From Chryseobacterium phocaeense (GTDB taxonomy: Bacteria; Bacteroidota; Bacteroidia; Flavobacteriales; Weeksellaceae), in contig NZ_LT827015.1 in assembly GCF_900169075.1 (NCBI RefSeq), positions 3,116,158 through 3,180,157 of the forward strand: a stretch of DNA of 64,000 bases, written 5' to 3'. The position numbers and the translations under genes were made by a program. Below, piece after piece: positions 27,659 through 35,511 of the stretch. Within the stretch, counting starts at the first letter, position 1, and every line of letters begins with the position of its first letter. The notes below the pieces were generated by a model that had not been told where the DNA came from, did not search any database, and saw only the letters and a list, made by a program, of their open reading frames with translations.

Positions 27659-28885
27659 ATGAAAAAAAGAGTTTTACTATTAAGTTTAGCTGCAATGATG
27701 ACCGCTACATTTACGGTAACTTCTTGCTCCAGCGATGATGATTTCGGAGTAACCACTGCCCAGAAAGGAGCTTTAACCTTGTCTTTTTCGGGAGATAATA
27801 TTTCTTCTTACAAAACCCTTGATGTGGAACTGAAAGAAGTGAACACCGGAGCAATCATTAAGCAAACCATACAAAACAAAAACATCCATACTTTTGAGGT
27901 TCCTTACGGTTCCTATAAAATTACGGTAAACGGTGTTGTAATTTCCAGCAATGATGAAATTGGCGTAGGTGCATCTGCACAGACTGATATTTCAACAATA
28001 ATCACTAATCTTGAGATTCCGTTAATATTGAAAAAATTCCATGAGGATTTTATCATTGAAGAAGTATTCTTTACAGGCGTAAAAACCACTGATGGTAAAA
28101 ACTACAATTCAAGCCGTTACTTCAAATTAACCAACAACACCAAAAAAGTATTGTATGCTGACAAACTTATTCTGGGACAGTCGGAATTTCTCACTACGGA
28201 TGATAAAAACCCTACTCCATATAGCAAAAACCTTTCATTTGCTGTAAAAGCAGTAATGGTTTTACCGGGAACAGGAACCCAATACCCTGTGCAGCCGGGC
28301 GATTTTATCGTTATTGCGGATAATGCCATCAACCATACAGCTAATACAAGTACTGCATATGACCTGCATAATGCCAATTTTGAATTCCCATCTGTAAACC
28401 CTACTTTGGGGCAGGTAGACAACCCTTCTGTACCGAATGCAAAGATTATTTATACACAGATGAACTTCAATATGTTCTTCCTTCATGACCGCGGATTTGA
28501 AAGTTATATTATCGCACGTTTTCCTGCAGGAGAAGATGAGAATACATTCCTTACAAATTTCAAGTATGATTATACTTACCAGAACAGCGCAGGAGGAGTT
28601 ACTGCAAAAAGCGCTTATGCTATTCCAAACTCCTGGATAATAGACGGTGTGAACAACAGTATTTCAACAAAGTTCGTACATGTTCTTACTTCAGCCAGTA
28701 TTGACGGAGGATGGACGTCGGTAGGAACAATAGATAAGGACCCAACCCGCTTCGGAAAGTCGGTAAGACGTAAAGTAGCAGGACAAATGGAAAATGGTAA
28801 AAATCTTTATATGGATACCAACAATTCATCCAATGACTTTACCAAAGACTCTGAGCCAAGTCTTAAAAACGGTATTGTACACTAA
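27659..28885 (+). CDS. DUF4876 domain-containing lipoprotein
   Basis: 408 residues. The lipoprotein signal ends at Cys23 (FTVTSC), followed by SSDDD, which fits surface export of Bacteroidota lipoproteins. DUF4876 begins with a transthyretin-like beta domain (about 33-120). It continues with a large beta-rich domain containing YFKLTNNTKKVLYADKLILG, a lamin-tail-like theme. The function is unknown. Its place 21 nt after the TonB receptor suggests that it serves as the surface lid or ligand-binding partner that SusD provides in other systems. That role is inferred from position only. Confidence 0.85.
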   Translation: MKKRVLLLSLAAMMTATFTVTSCSSDDDFGVTTAQKGALTLSFSGDNISSYKTLDVELKEVNTGAIIKQTIQNKNIHTFEVPYGSYKITVNGVVISSNDEIGVGASAQTDISTIITNLEIPLILKKFHEDFIIEEVFFTGVKTTDGKNYNSSRYFKLTNNTKKVLYADKLILGQSEFLTTDDKNPTPYSKNLSFAVKAVMVLPGTGTQYPVQPGDFIVIADNAINHTANTSTAYDLHNANFEFPSVNPTLGQVDNPSVPNAKIIYTQMNFNMFFLHDRGFESYIIARFPAGEDENTFLTNFKYDYTYQNSAGGVTAKSAYAIPNSWIIDGVNNSISTKFVHVLTSASIDGGWTSVGTIDKDPTRFGKSVRRKVAGQMENGKNLYMDTNNSSNDFTKDSEPSLKNGIVH

Positions 28886-28902
28886 AGTCAGATTACCTAA
28901 TT

Positions 28903-30426
28903 ATGCGATATACAAAAGGATCTTTCTTATTCCTGTTGATCGGGTTTTCATTAACGGTAAAAGCTCAGGACAGTCTGAGTCTTTTTAAAACCCTGAATAA
29001 TCAATACAGCACAGAAAGAAATTTTAAAAATAATTTTTACTATAATCCGGCATCAATGTCGGATTATAGTTCTGTTTCCTTCTCGGAATTCAGTGCCGGA
29101 TATCATGATAACAATGAAAAAAATTACAGGCAGCAATTAGGAAGCGGCAGCAAAGGCTTAACTGTAGAAGCAAAATCTTTTCAAAAGCTGAAACCCAACC
29201 GCTTTGTCTGGGGAAATGCAAGCTATCAGAATTTAAAAATCAATTCCGTGAAATGGAATGAAACTTTAGATTACGACCGTATTGCACCTTACATCACAGC
29301 AGATTCCGTAGGAGGAAAATTAAACCTTGAACGCTATCAGTTTGCCGGTGGCTATCTCCAAAAGATGAACCGCTGGACCCTTGCCGGACAGGTAAGTTAT
29401 GCCGCACAGCTTGGTTACCGTTCAAGAGATCCGAGAATGAAAAGTACAACTTCTGATCTGAAGATCAATGCCGGACTGAACTATAAAATTTTCAGAGCAT
29501 ACGAAATAGGTATTTTCGGTGAATTGAATAAATACATCCAGAACAATTCAGTAAACTTCCAGAGTTTATTGGGAAGACCTTATGTTTATCAGATGTCAGG
29601 CTTCGGTTTTTCCAACTATCTCTTCAATGGAGGAACATCACCCAAAAACACATTTGAAGAATTTACTTACAAGGGAGGAATACAGATTTCCGGAAACGGA
29701 GGACAGGATTTTTACCTTCAGGCGTCCGCAGGAACAGGTAACAATCTGAAAAGCTATAATGACGGTTCCAATAATTTCTTTGATATTTCTGATCTGAAGA
29801 ATGAAAACTTTGAAATAGAAGGAGCCAAATTCTTCACCATTCATGAAAAACACAGGTTAGGTTTACTAGTGAATTACAGAGCCTTGAGAAATACCGGTTC
29901 CGAATATGGTTATTCTCTGAATACCGTAGCTTTAACCCAAATTTTTAAAAGAGAATCCTTCCGCCGGGAAAATTACGAAACTACTATAAAGGGCTTCTAT
30001 CAGTACACTAAAGACAATTTTTCAGTTACGGCAGTTCCTTTTTTTGGTCGTGAAGAAATCAAAGAAAGAAGAGTATTCCCGGATGCCGGACAAAAATTTG
30101 TGTACTCTTATTTCGGGATTAATGCAGATGTAAAACAGCAGATCAACGAGCGTCAGCTAATAACCTTTCAGCCTTATTTTTCTACAAGAAGCGTAAATAA
30201 ATCCATCAATGCACTGGCGACTACACCAAACGCCGGAGTAAATGCATGGATTCTTCAGGATTTCAATTTCCAGGCAAGTGATATCACCATATTCGGAGCA
30301 TCTGTACGATATGATTTTAAATTGGATAAATTGCCGGCATTCTTTGTAAGTGCACAATACCAATCACAAAAAATTCAGGAAAAAAACAATAATTTTGCAG
30401 GAGGAAGTATAGGAATAACATTTTAA
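28903..30426 (+). CDS. DUF6850 family outer-membrane beta-barrel protein
   Basis: 507 residues. A signal peptide (SFLFLLIGFSLTVKAQ) is followed by alternating amphipathic beta strands with many aromatic strand ends and a terminal IGITF, typical of an outer-membrane barrel. Local features such as NNFYYNPASMSDYSSVSFSEFSAG near the mature N-terminus match the DUF6850 family found next to DUF4876 in Bacteroidota. Function is unknown. The gene starts 17 nt after DUF4876 and overlaps nothing, but the peroxidase follows after 3 nt, so translation is probably coupled. Confidence 0.82.
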   Translation: MRYTKGSFLFLLIGFSLTVKAQDSLSLFKTLNNQYSTERNFKNNFYYNPASMSDYSSVSFSEFSAGYHDNNEKNYRQQLGSGSKGLTVEAKSFQKLKPNRFVWGNASYQNLKINSVKWNETLDYDRIAPYITADSVGGKLNLERYQFAGGYLQKMNRWTLAGQVSYAAQLGYRSRDPRMKSTTSDLKINAGLNYKIFRAYEIGIFGELNKYIQNNSVNFQSLLGRPYVYQMSGFGFSNYLFNGGTSPKNTFEEFTYKGGIQISGNGGQDFYLQASAGTGNNLKSYNDGSNNFFDISDLKNENFEIEGAKFFTIHEKHRLGLLVNYRALRNTGSEYGYSLNTVALTQIFKRESFRRENYETTIKGFYQYTKDNFSVTAVPFFGREEIKERRVFPDAGQKFVYSYFGINADVKQQINERQLITFQPYFSTRSVNKSINALATTPNAGVNAWILQDFNFQASDITIFGASVRYDFKLDKLPAFFVSAQYQSQKIQEKNNNFAGGSIGITF

Positions 30427-30429
30427 GTG

Positions 30430-31578
30430 ATGAAAAGAGGTTTATATTGGGTTTTAGGATTAGTTTTATTGGTATTGTGGAGTTTTACCGCCAAAGTCAA
30501 TCAGGATCTTTCGAATATTCAGGATCCCGGTATTGAAGATATTGTAAAAAGCTACAAGAAAGCAATTGCAGACTGGCCAAAACCTGATATAGATTATGGA
30601 GTGCAATGGAAAGAATTTGCCCCAATTAAAAATGATACCGCTTTTTTTACCGAGCAGGATAAACCTAATGTTATTTTAGGTAAAATGCTTTTTTTCGATC
30701 CGAAATTATCCAAATCAAGCCAGGTTTCCTGCAGCTCATGCCACGATCCGGAAATGGGCTGGTCAGACCGGAGACGTGTTGCTTTAGGAAGTGACCATCT
30801 TTTAGGAAACAGAAATTCTATCTCTCTTTATAATATTGCAGAACGCCAGTCGTTTTTCTGGGACGGAAGGGCCAAAACCCTTGAAGAGCAGGCAGCAGGT
30901 CCTCTTGGGGCACACCATGAAATGGCAATGGATGTAAAAACCTTACCTGCAAAAATACAGGCTGTAAAAGGCTACACAGAGCTTTTCAAAAAAGCATACG
31001 GAACAGACCAGGTAACTTACGACAGAATTGTAAAAGCCATTGCTGATTTTCAGAAAACCATAAAAAGCCAGCCCAGCCGCTTCGACAGGTTTCTGGAAGG
31101 AAAATACAATGCTTTATCAGACGAAGAAATTTACGGCATGCACATTTTCCGTACAAAAGCCCGCTGCATGAACTGTCATAACGGACAATACCTTACTGAC
31201 GAATCTTTCCACAATATCGGGCTTACCTATTATAAAAAGAAATACCAGGATCTGGGATTGTATGAGATTACAAAAAAAACTGAAGATGTGGGTAAATTCA
31301 GAACCCCGCAATTAAGAGATCTGATGCTTACACAACCTTGGATGCACAACGGGCTGTTCAATGATCTTGAAGGAGTTGTGAATATTTACAACAGCGGAAT
31401 GCACCAGCTGGATCCTACCCCCGAGAAAAAGAAACTGGACCCCATGCACCCTGTAACTGATCCCTTATTAAAACCTCTGAACTTAACGAAAGAAGAAACC
31501 AAAGCTCTCGTTTCTTTCCTTGAATCTCTTTCGGGAACAAAATTTAAAATGAGACGGCCGGAATTTCCGACTGAGTAG
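30430..31578 (+). CDS. dihaem cytochrome-c peroxidase (MauG/CcpA type)
   Basis: 382 residues from the ATG at 30430 (a GTG codon just before it is the alternative). An N-terminal signal anchor (YWVLGLVLLVLWSF) exports it to the periplasm. Two c-haem sites are visible: CSSCHD (Cys101, Cys104, His105) and CMNCHN (Cys246, Cys249, His250). A conserved Met in QPWMHNG could be the axial ligand of one haem. Members reduce hydrogen peroxide with electrons from small cytochromes or, as in MauG, oxidise protein side chains. Placement as the last gene of a TonB receptor operon suggests a role in processing or oxidising the imported ligand, which is inference. Confidence 0.93.
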   Translation: MKRGLYWVLGLVLLVLWSFTAKVNQDLSNIQDPGIEDIVKSYKKAIADWPKPDIDYGVQWKEFAPIKNDTAFFTEQDKPNVILGKMLFFDPKLSKSSQVSCSSCHDPEMGWSDRRRVALGSDHLLGNRNSISLYNIAERQSFFWDGRAKTLEEQAAGPLGAHHEMAMDVKTLPAKIQAVKGYTELFKKAYGTDQVTYDRIVKAIADFQKTIKSQPSRFDRFLEGKYNALSDEEIYGMHIFRTKARCMNCHNGQYLTDESFHNIGLTYYKKKYQDLGLYEITKKTEDVGKFRTPQLRDLMLTQPWMHNGLFNDLEGVVNIYNSGMHQLDPTPEKKKLDPMHPVTDPLLKPLNLTKEETKALVSFLESLSGTKFKMRRPEFPTE

Positions 31579-31642
31579 ATTTAAACTGTATTCCGTTCTT
31601 ATTTGGTTAAATAGTTTTATTTTAGCTGAAAATATTGGGATT

Positions 31643-32197
31643 ATGGCTAAAAAGTACTCAGAAAAGGAATTTAAAAAACTAATTCAAAAGCATATCCGGA
31701 ATATTGATTTTGTGAAAGTTACTCTTAATGATGATTCTGCGATTTATGGTTTTATTGTCAAGTTTTCCGATGAATTTCTAATGATTGAAGAGTCGAATGA
31801 TTTCTCGTTGGCAGGAACTAAAATTGTTCCCTACCACAGAATCCGAGGTATCCGGAACAATATGTATGACAAGGTTTCCAAGGCCATTTATGTAAGTGAA
31901 AAGCTGATTCAATTTAATCAGGATATTATTGATAAAACGAATTTAGACAACGCAGAAGCTCTTTTTAAATCTATCAAAAAACAGAATTTCCACTGCATCG
32001 TTGAAAGTTCAAAAAATAAAAAATTCTTATTTTCAATTGGTGAAATTTTAGAAGTCACCAGTAAATCGGTCCTCATAAGCAACTACGACCCGGCAGGCAG
32101 AATTAATAAAAACCCCAAAAAGATTTCTTTTAAAAATATAGATCTTATTAATTTCAATGACAACTATTCTAAAGTTTTCAGAAAATATCTGAAATAA
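31643..32197 (+). CDS. hypothetical protein
   Basis: 184 residues, family not recognised. There is no signal peptide or membrane segment. The sequence looks like two small beta-barrel-like halves. One is about 24-70 (FVKVTLNDDSAIYGFIVKFS, then FLMIEES), the other about 118-170 (FLFSIGEILEVTSKSVLISN), each with a short-strand pattern reminiscent of Sm-like or SH3-like folds. The basic N-terminus and C-terminus would fit nucleic-acid binding, but this is speculation. It sits alone, 64 nt after the peroxidase gene and 27 nt before proC. Confidence 0.7.
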   Translation: MAKKYSEKEFKKLIQKHIRNIDFVKVTLNDDSAIYGFIVKFSDEFLMIEESNDFSLAGTKIVPYHRIRGIRNNMYDKVSKAIYVSEKLIQFNQDIIDKTNLDNAEALFKSIKKQNFHCIVESSKNKKFLFSIGEILEVTSKSVLISNYDPAGRINKNPKKISFKNIDLINFNDNYSKVFRKYLK

Positions 32198-32224
32198 AAA
32201 CACCTATAAACAAAGAACACAGAT

Positions 32225-33028
32225 ATGAAAATAGCTATTCTCGGAGCCGGCAATATGGGACTTTCTTTCTCAAAATCATTTTTAAAATATGAGCTGATCA
32301 AGCCGGAACACCTCCACCTGATCACCCGAAGCCAGGCTAAAATTTCAAAAATCGCCGAAGATTTTCCAAAATCTAAGATTTCCACTTTTGAAGAAACCAA
32401 AAACCTGGATGCCGATCTTATTATTGTTGCCGTAAAACCTCAGGATTTTCAACATGTAGCCCAGAATTTTCAATTTACATTACAAGAAAACCAGATGGTA
32501 CTTTCCATTATGGCCGGAATTAAAATCGAAAAAATCCAGAAACTACTAAACCATCCTCTCGTGGTAAGGGCCATGCCGAACTCTCCTACCCTTCTGGGAA
32601 TGGGAATTACGGGGTATACCGCAGCAAACGGCATTTCTTTCAGCCAGCTGATCAATGTTGAAAGATTACTGAACAGCACCGGAAGATCCGTTTACCTAGA
32701 AGACGAAAATCTGCTGGACGGTGTTACGGCACTTTCAGGAAGCGGACCGGCATATTTCTATTACATCATCGATGCCATGATCAAAGCCGGGGTAGACATG
32801 GGTATTGAAGAGAACCTTTCCCAACTTTTCGTGAAACAGACCATGCTGGGTGCCTATCACCTGATCAATAATTCTGACAAAAGCCTTGAAGAGCTTATTA
32901 AAGACGTAGCTTCCAAAGGCGGAACTACTGAAGCTGCCTTAAAAACATTTGAAGACAAAAGTTTTAAAGAAATTCTGAAAAGCGGAATTCTCAACGCCGA
33001 AAAGCGTGCTAAAGAATTAAACGGCTAA
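32225..33028 (+). CDS. proC: pyrroline-5-carboxylate reductase
   Basis: 267 residues, standard length. An N-terminal Rossmann motif ILGAGNMGLSFSKSF, then VVRAMPNSP and the C-terminal family signature ALSGSGPAYFYYIIDAMIKA. It reduces pyrroline-5-carboxylate to proline with NAD(P)H in the cytoplasm, the last step of proline synthesis. Its 3' end overlaps the convergent vanZ-like gene by 20 nt. No other proline genes are nearby. Confidence 0.96.
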   Translation: MKIAILGAGNMGLSFSKSFLKYELIKPEHLHLITRSQAKISKIAEDFPKSKISTFEETKNLDADLIIVAVKPQDFQHVAQNFQFTLQENQMVLSIMAGIKIEKIQKLLNHPLVVRAMPNSPTLLGMGITGYTAANGISFSQLINVERLLNSTGRSVYLEDENLLDGVTALSGSGPAYFYYIIDAMIKAGVDMGIEENLSQLFVKQTMLGAYHLINNSDKSLEELIKDVASKGGTTEAALKTFEDKSFKEILKSGILNAEKRAKELNG

Positions 33029-33431
33029 ACCTCCTTTCAATCAAGCGACGGAGGAGCCATCCGAGATAAACCCCGAAGGTATTTAAAATAATATCATCCA
33101 CCTCAAATATGCCCATTCTGGTAAAATATTGAAGTGCTTCAATGATAATAATGGTAGAAACAAAGGAATAAAGCAGTGTTTTCAGATCTTCCAGCCGATG
33201 GAAAATCCAGCCCAGAAACCCGAATGGCATAAACATAATGATATTTCCCAAAACAATAATGATAATAGACCTCGGGTCAATACTGTTATGAATAAACTCC
33301 AGTGTGGAAAAAACGGGCTTTATGGTGATCTGATGATCTTCATACTGAAACCTGCCCATTCCTAAAAACATGAGGTAAAGCAAAAACAACGTATACGGTA
33401 CAATAGTAATTTTATAAAATTTCTTTAACAT
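33009..33431 (-). CDS. VanZ family membrane protein
   Basis: 140 residues from the ATG at 33431 (the frame continues to a TTG three codons earlier). Four predicted transmembrane helices, with IIIVLGNIIMFMPFGFLGW (N..MFMPFG) and EALQYFTRMGIFEVDDIILNTFG, the latter being the VanZ-family D-D-x-x-x-N-T-x-G signature. VanZ itself raises teicoplanin resistance, but most family members, including lone flavobacterial ones like this, have unknown function. No van genes are nearby. It is convergent with proC and overlaps it by 20 nt. Confidence 0.88.
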   Translation of the reverse strand: MLKKFYKITIVPYTLFLLYLMFLGMGRFQYEDHQITIKPVFSTLEFIHNSIDPRSIIIIVLGNIIMFMPFGFLGWIFHRLEDLKTLLYSFVSTIIIIEALQYFTRMGIFEVDDIILNTFGVYLGWLLRRLIERRFSRLIL

Positions 33432-33471
33432 CCCGTACAAATTTATTCAATTCAAAAACATTAAATTTGTG

Positions 33472-33479
33472 TGTTAAAT
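33472..33479 (+). promoter_or_regulatory. -7 element of lnt
   Basis: TAAATTTG, a full TAnnTTTG match that ends 7 nt before the lnt ATG at 33487. No clear -33 TTG lies upstream. Confidence 0.4.
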
Positions 33480-33486
33480 TAATTTA

Positions 33487-35121
33487 ATGAAATACGTTTT
33501 ACTTACGCTCATTTCAGCAATGCTGCTGTCTGTTTCGTGGCCTACCTATGGTGTTCCGTTTTTTATATTCATTGCTCTTGTTCCTTTGTTGATGATGGAG
33601 CACGGCATATCAAAATTTTCATCATACAAAAGAAAAAGCTGGATGGTCTTCGGGCTTTCCTATCTTTGTTTCATTATCTGGAATATCGTCACCACAGGCT
33701 GGCTGTACGGTTCTAAAAACCCTGATGGAAGCCACTCCATGATGGCCGTGGTCTTTCCGGTCCTTGTGAATTCCTTTTTATATTCGCTTGTTTTCCAATG
33801 CTATCATTGGTATAAAAATGCACAGGGAACCTATTGGGGACTGGGATTCCTGATCGCCATCTGGATGAGTTTTGAAAAATTCCACCTGAACTGGGAGCTT
33901 ACATGGCCGTGGCTGAATTTAGGAAACGTATTTTCAGATTATCCTAAACTAATACAGTGGTATGATACATTGGGAGCCACCGGCGGAAGCTTCTGGATCT
34001 TAGTCATCAATGTTTTAATTTTCTATACCATAAGGACATGGGAAGCAGGAAGAAAACGAAAAGACCTGATCAGAAATATTTCTATGGTTGCAGCTTTAAT
34101 TGTCCTTCCTATGATTATTTCACTGGTTAAATACAATAACTTTGATGAAAAGCCATCCGGACAGGTTAATGTACTGATGCTGCAGCCTGATCTTGATCCT
34201 TATGCTGAAAAGTATTCAAAAGACAGCCTGACCATTGAAAATGACCTGCTGGCTTTAGCCGAAAGCAACTCAAAAGGAAAAATCGATTATTATATTGCCC
34301 CGGAAACAGCACTTCCCGGAAGAGGATCGATCTCTGAAACCGCTTTCGAAAAGAGTCTTCTTTTAAACAATATCAAAAGCTTTTTAGCCCAACATCCCGG
34401 ATCTGTTTTTGCTACCGGAATTTCTTCGCACCGTTTTTATAAAACCCAGGAAAGCATTCCTAAAGAAGCCTATCAGATCAATCCCGACCTCTGGGTTGAA
34501 AGCTACAACACAGCCATTCAGCTTGCCCCGGAGCAGAAGGTTCAGGTTTATCACAAAGGAAAGCTGGTGCCTGGTGTTGAGATCTTCCCTTATATGAGTG
34601 TTTTAAAACCTCTTCTGGGTGATGCCATGATTAATCTCGGCGGAACTGTCGCTTCCCTGGGAACAGATAAGGAAAGAAAATCATTTTCAAACCCTTACAA
34701 CAAAGGCAGAATGGCACCTGTCATCTGCTATGAAAGCATTTATGGCGAATTCACAACGGATTACGTGAAAAAAGGGGCCAATTTCTTAGGAATCGTGACC
34801 AATGATTCATGGTGGGGTGTTACGGAAGGCCACAAACAGCTTTTGTCTTACGCAAAACTGAGGGCTATTGAGACCAGAAGGGAAATTGCCCGAGCCGCCA
34901 ACAGTGGTATATCTGCCCACATCAACGCCAAAGGGGAAATAGAAAGCGATACATTCTATGGAGATAAAACAACCCTGTTTGCAAAAGTAAACCTGTATGA
35001 AACCATGACCTTCTATACAAGAGCCGGTGATCTTTTATCGAGGTTTTCTATTTTTGCTTTAGGATTTTTATTATTTTACTTCCTGATTGAAAAATTCAGA
35101 CATAGGATTAAAAAGGCATAG
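33487..35121 (+). CDS. lnt: apolipoprotein N-acyltransferase
   Basis: 544 residues. Several N-terminal transmembrane helices (about 1-210) precede a nitrilase-type catalytic domain (about 225-505), with a last helix near 515-535. The triad is visible: Glu in APETALPG, Lys in HKGKLVPGVE and Cys in PVICYESIYGE. It adds the third acyl chain to the N-terminal Cys of lipoproteins on the periplasmic face of the inner membrane, so the many lipoproteins in this window depend on it. It diverges from the vanZ-like gene across 55 nt. Confidence 0.95.
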   Translation: MKYVLLTLISAMLLSVSWPTYGVPFFIFIALVPLLMMEHGISKFSSYKRKSWMVFGLSYLCFIIWNIVTTGWLYGSKNPDGSHSMMAVVFPVLVNSFLYSLVFQCYHWYKNAQGTYWGLGFLIAIWMSFEKFHLNWELTWPWLNLGNVFSDYPKLIQWYDTLGATGGSFWILVINVLIFYTIRTWEAGRKRKDLIRNISMVAALIVLPMIISLVKYNNFDEKPSGQVNVLMLQPDLDPYAEKYSKDSLTIENDLLALAESNSKGKIDYYIAPETALPGRGSISETAFEKSLLLNNIKSFLAQHPGSVFATGISSHRFYKTQESIPKEAYQINPDLWVESYNTAIQLAPEQKVQVYHKGKLVPGVEIFPYMSVLKPLLGDAMINLGGTVASLGTDKERKSFSNPYNKGRMAPVICYESIYGEFTTDYVKKGANFLGIVTNDSWWGVTEGHKQLLSYAKLRAIETRREIARAANSGISAHINAKGEIESDTFYGDKTTLFAKVNLYETMTFYTRAGDLLSRFSIFALGFLLFYFLIEKFRHRIKKA

Positions 35122-35129
35122 ATGCTCAT

Positions 35130-35350
35130 TAAACACAAATAACACCAATGATTTTCACAAATAACCACCATCATCTGTGAAAATCAGTGCGATCTGCGGG
35201 AAAAATTTAACCACAAAAACGTCACAAAAGTTTTAACACTTAAGTTATTTTGAAGTTTAATAGTAGAATGCGTAGAAGTACACATAAGCTTTAGAAAAAA
35301 TCAAAGATTTTATATTAATAATCCCACAAACATCCGTGAAAATCTGTGGC
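35130..35350 (+). repeat. Long intergenic repeat family, near-complete copy
   Basis: About 220 bp without coding content, opening with AAACACAAATAACACC. Ordered blocks follow: CATCTGTGAAAATC, ATCTGCGGGAAAAA, CACAAAAGTTTTAACACTT, TTTGAAGTTTAATA, GTAGAAGTACACATAAG and AAAAAATCAAAGATTTT. The same blocks in the same order recur at 60173, a tandem partial copy lies at 60379, and a third is inverted at 11295. Confidence 0.8.
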
Positions 35351-35390
35351 ATATTTTTTTTTAACATAAAAGTCTTTTCAGCCCATTTGC

Positions 35391-35436
35391 AAATTCGCCT
35401 TTTCGCCCATTTGCCTCCTTAGCTTCCTTAGCCTTT
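35391..35436 (-). repeat. Short-period repeat related to 1775-1830
   Basis: On the minus strand, AAGGCTAAGGAAGCTAAGG, then AGGCAAATGGGCGAAAAGGC-like units of 8-9 bp. The spacer at 1775-1830 carries the same words on the plus strand. Confidence 0.6.
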
Positions 35437-35462
35437 AAAAAAAACATCACAATAAAAAACGA

Positions 35463-35487
35463 AAAAGCCAGCTGGACACTGGCTTTT
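35463..35487 (-). terminator. Terminator of the FG-GAP T9SS gene
   Basis: A 9-bp stem, AAAAGCCAG / CTGGCTTTT, with a 7-nt loop, followed on the minus strand by T-rich DNA, 24 nt past the stop. Confidence 0.8.
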
Positions 35488-35511
35488 CTTTAACTAATAG
35501 AACGATTCAAT

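Noticed and set aside
24884..31578. Polysaccharide utilisation locus
   Set aside because: No SusD, glycoside hydrolase or SARP/ECF regulator accompanies the TonB receptor; the alpha-amylase is 12 kb away and on the other strand.
33009..33431. Glycopeptide resistance gene
   Set aside because: Single VanZ-like genes without vanHAX are common and do not by themselves indicate vancomycin or teicoplanin resistance.
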